Assembly: GCA_002696205.1 (NCBI GenBank)
Contig: NZRL01000157.1
Span: forward strand, 1 to 47,709
Source of the DNA: Rhodospirillaceae bacterium
GTDB lineage: Bacteria; Pseudomonadota; Alphaproteobacteria; Rhodospirillales; Casp-alpha2
Direction: 5' to 3'
Length of the DNA: 47,709 bases
Shown here: one piece after another, positions 46,478 to 47,709 of the stretch
Layout of the letters: every line of letters begins with the position of its first letter
How positions within the stretch are numbered: position 1 is the stretch's first letter
Notes under the pieces: model-generated
What the model was told of the DNA's origin: nothing
Database searches by the model: none
What the model saw: the letters and a program-made list of their open reading frames with translations, nothing else
Translations under genes and position numbers: made by a program

Positions 46478-47263
46478 TCAGCGGAAATCGAAACCACGCC
46501 CCTTGAGCGCCGCACGCAGATGGTCGCGGGGGCGTTCGGCATATTTCTTGTCGACGTCGGCGGACCAACTGTCGTCGTCCGTCGGCTTGTTGATGTCGTC
46601 ATAATGCGCCTTCAACTGAGCATTATAAGGCGAGACGATGCCGACGGCCTTGGCCGCGTCATACCGTTCGTAATGAATGACGCCCTCGGCGGGCATGCGC
46701 GGCTTCTGTTTCGGCTGCCCAGCGGGATATCCCAGGCAAAGGCCGAACACCACATAGGTCCGCTGCGCCAGGCCGAGAACCTCGGCGACGGCTTCAGGAT
46801 CGTTGCGCATGGCACCGATCATGACGCCCTGGATGCCCAGGCTGTCCGCCGCCACATAGGCGGCCATGCCGACCAGCGAAGCGTCGATGGACGCCATCAA
46901 GCCCATTTCCAGGTTGTTGTCGTCGAGATCGCGGCCGTTGCGCTGAAACGCCGTCTCGATACGTGTCAGATCGGCGACGAAAGCGAGATAGACCGGGCAG
47001 GTCTCGATGTGCTTCTGGCCACCGGCGATCTTGGCGAGCTTGGCCTTGGTTTCCGGATCGCGCACGACGATCACGGAATAAGCCTGAAGGTTGCCGGAGG
47101 TCGGCGCCCGGCGCGCGGCCTCCAGGATCGCGGTCACTTGTTCGTCGGTCACGTCGCGGTCCGCGAAATCGCGGATCGAACGCCTGGCGCCCAAGACGCG
47201 GATGGTTTCACTGTCGGTGAGGGTTTCCTCGGTCTGGCCCGTGGGGCCGTCTGGCGGGGTCAT
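46478..47263 (-). CDS. NfsA-type nitroreductase / NADPH-dependent oxidoreductase
   Basis: A 261-residue FMN enzyme of the nitroreductase fold, nearest the NfsA/FRP group. The FMN-binding start is RRSIRDFADRDV with AARRAPTSGNLQAYSVIVV, the mid-region has VGMAAYVAADSLGIQGVMIG, and a C-terminal WSADVDKKYAERPRDHLRAAL closes the family pattern. Enzymes of this kind reduce nitroaromatics, quinones or flavins with NADPH. ATG 47263 is taken as the start. It is divergent from the MscS-like gene. Confidence 0.9.
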   Translation of the reverse strand: MTPPDGPTGQTEETLTDSETIRVLGARRSIRDFADRDVTDEQVTAILEAARRAPTSGNLQAYSVIVVRDPETKAKLAKIAGGQKHIETCPVYLAFVADLTRIETAFQRNGRDLDDNNLEMGLMASIDASLVGMAAYVAADSLGIQGVMIGAMRNDPEAVAEVLGLAQRTYVVFGLCLGYPAGQPKQKPRMPAEGVIHYERYDAAKAVGIVSPYNAQLKAHYDDINKPTDDDSWSADVDKKYAERPRDHLRAALKGRGFDFR

Positions 47264-47445
47264 GTCTTAAAACTCCGAAATTACAGATTTGCGCCACAAT
47301 ACCCCCGTCCAGATGGTCAAGGCACCCCTTCTTGTCCAGGCATTCGCTAATTCGTGATCTCGGTCGCACGAAATCCCGATTGCAGGTTTGACACACCAAT
47401 TTATGATCAATCCCAGGGCCGTACAGGACATGGGGATCCGCCGCC

Positions 47446-47709
47446 GTGGATGAATTTGCCAACCTGCAGGATATTCTCGATCTCGTCGTCAAGACGGTGA
47501 CCAGCCAGGAATTCTTCCTGCAGTTGACGGTCGTCGTCTTGACCATCGTCGTCGCCTGGTTCCTGTCGTCGAAATTGCGCGATCGCCTGGACGCCTCCCA
47601 GAACGCCGAGGACGACGGCACCCGCCGCATTCGACGCCGGATCGGCTCAATCTTCTATCCCGTCCGCGAATTGCTGTTCCCGGCCATCGGGGCCTTGCTG
47701 ATGGGCGTC
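47446..47709 (+). CDS. MscS-like mechanosensitive channel, N-terminal part (truncated by window)
   Basis: An open frame beginning with GTG 47446 and still open at the window edge (88 codons). The translation has a hydrophobic segment LQLTVVVLTIVVAWFLSSKL, a charged linker and RELLFPAIGALLMGV, the look of the N-terminus of large MscS-family channels of alphaproteobacteria. GGGGATC lies about ten bases upstream. The channel domain itself lies outside the window, so this is a tentative call. Confidence 0.55.
   Translation, partial: MDEFANLQDILDLVVKTVTSQEFFLQLTVVVLTIVVAWFLSSKLRDRLDASQNAEDDGTRRIRRRIGSIFYPVRELLFPAIGALLMGV

Noticed and set aside
1-47709. CRISPR arrays, tRNA or rRNA genes, IS elements and phage genes
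   Set aside because: I looked for regularly spaced repeats, TΨC-arm-like sequences, transposase motifs and flanking inverted repeats and found none that stand up.

Overview
The window is high-GC, densely packed DNA with the gene families and codon style of an alphaproteobacterium. The closest feel is the Rhodospirillales and related marine or soil heterotrophs; this is an inference from gene content (MocR-type TauR with Xsc, split bacterioferritins, PAS_5 and DUF1847 proteins), not from a marker gene. I see no rRNA, tRNA, CRISPR array, insertion sequence or prophage. It reads as chromosomal, with about 40 protein genes. The last gene is cut by the window edge.

Layout. 1-2.3 kb: a JmjC-type cupin oxygenase and an FAH-family hydrolase closed by a strong terminator. 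2.4-2.6 kb: an unlisted 37-codon ORF whose Shine-Dalgarno lies in a hairpin. 2.6-7.2 kb (minus): three tandem paralogues with a degenerate GGDEF/EAL-like architecture, followed by a secreted DUF2927 protein. 7.4-10.4 kb: an OmpR-type two-component system whose sensor carries a His/Asp-rich extracytoplasmic stretch, divergent from an exported EF-hand protein. 10.6-13.3 kb: transaldolase, a PAS_5-like protein and an orphan Tat-exported solute-binding protein.

13.5-19.8 kb is a taurine dissimilation locus: taurine:pyruvate aminotransferase (tpa), the MocR regulator tauR, sulfoacetaldehyde acetyltransferase (xsc) and phosphate acetyltransferase (pta). Together they turn taurine into acetyl-CoA plus sulfite. 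Three stacked hairpins, the last a textbook terminator, separate xsc from pta. 19.9-22.7 kb: two envelope proteins of unknown function and a DUF1847 protein.

22.7-28.3 kb (minus) is a seven-gene operon headed by a GntR/UTRA regulator. It combines all four subunits of a succinate dehydrogenase/fumarate reductase-like complex with both halves of a class I Fe-S fumarase, so it should carry out two consecutive oxidation/hydration steps on a C4-type dicarboxylate. The flavoprotein lacks the covalent-FAD histidine, and both anchors carry two candidate haem histidines. 28.4-32.6 kb (minus): VOC protein, DUF3604 protein and a threonate-dehydrogenase-like enzyme. 33.6-37.8 kb (plus): an enolase-superfamily enzyme followed by three unrelated transporters.

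38-40.2 kb is iron related: a di-haem peroxidase behind a near-perfect Fur box converges on a bacterioferritin pair in which one subunit keeps the ferroxidase centre and the other the haem methionine. 40.6-47.7 kb: a CHASE-like/PAS hybrid-free histidine kinase, two divergent flavin oxidoreductases (DAO and GMC families), a SpoIIAA/STAS-like protein, an NfsA-type nitroreductase and the start of an MscS-like channel.

The least explained parts are the triplicated degenerate EAL-like operon, the composite SDH-fumarase operon and the hairpin-gated small ORF.
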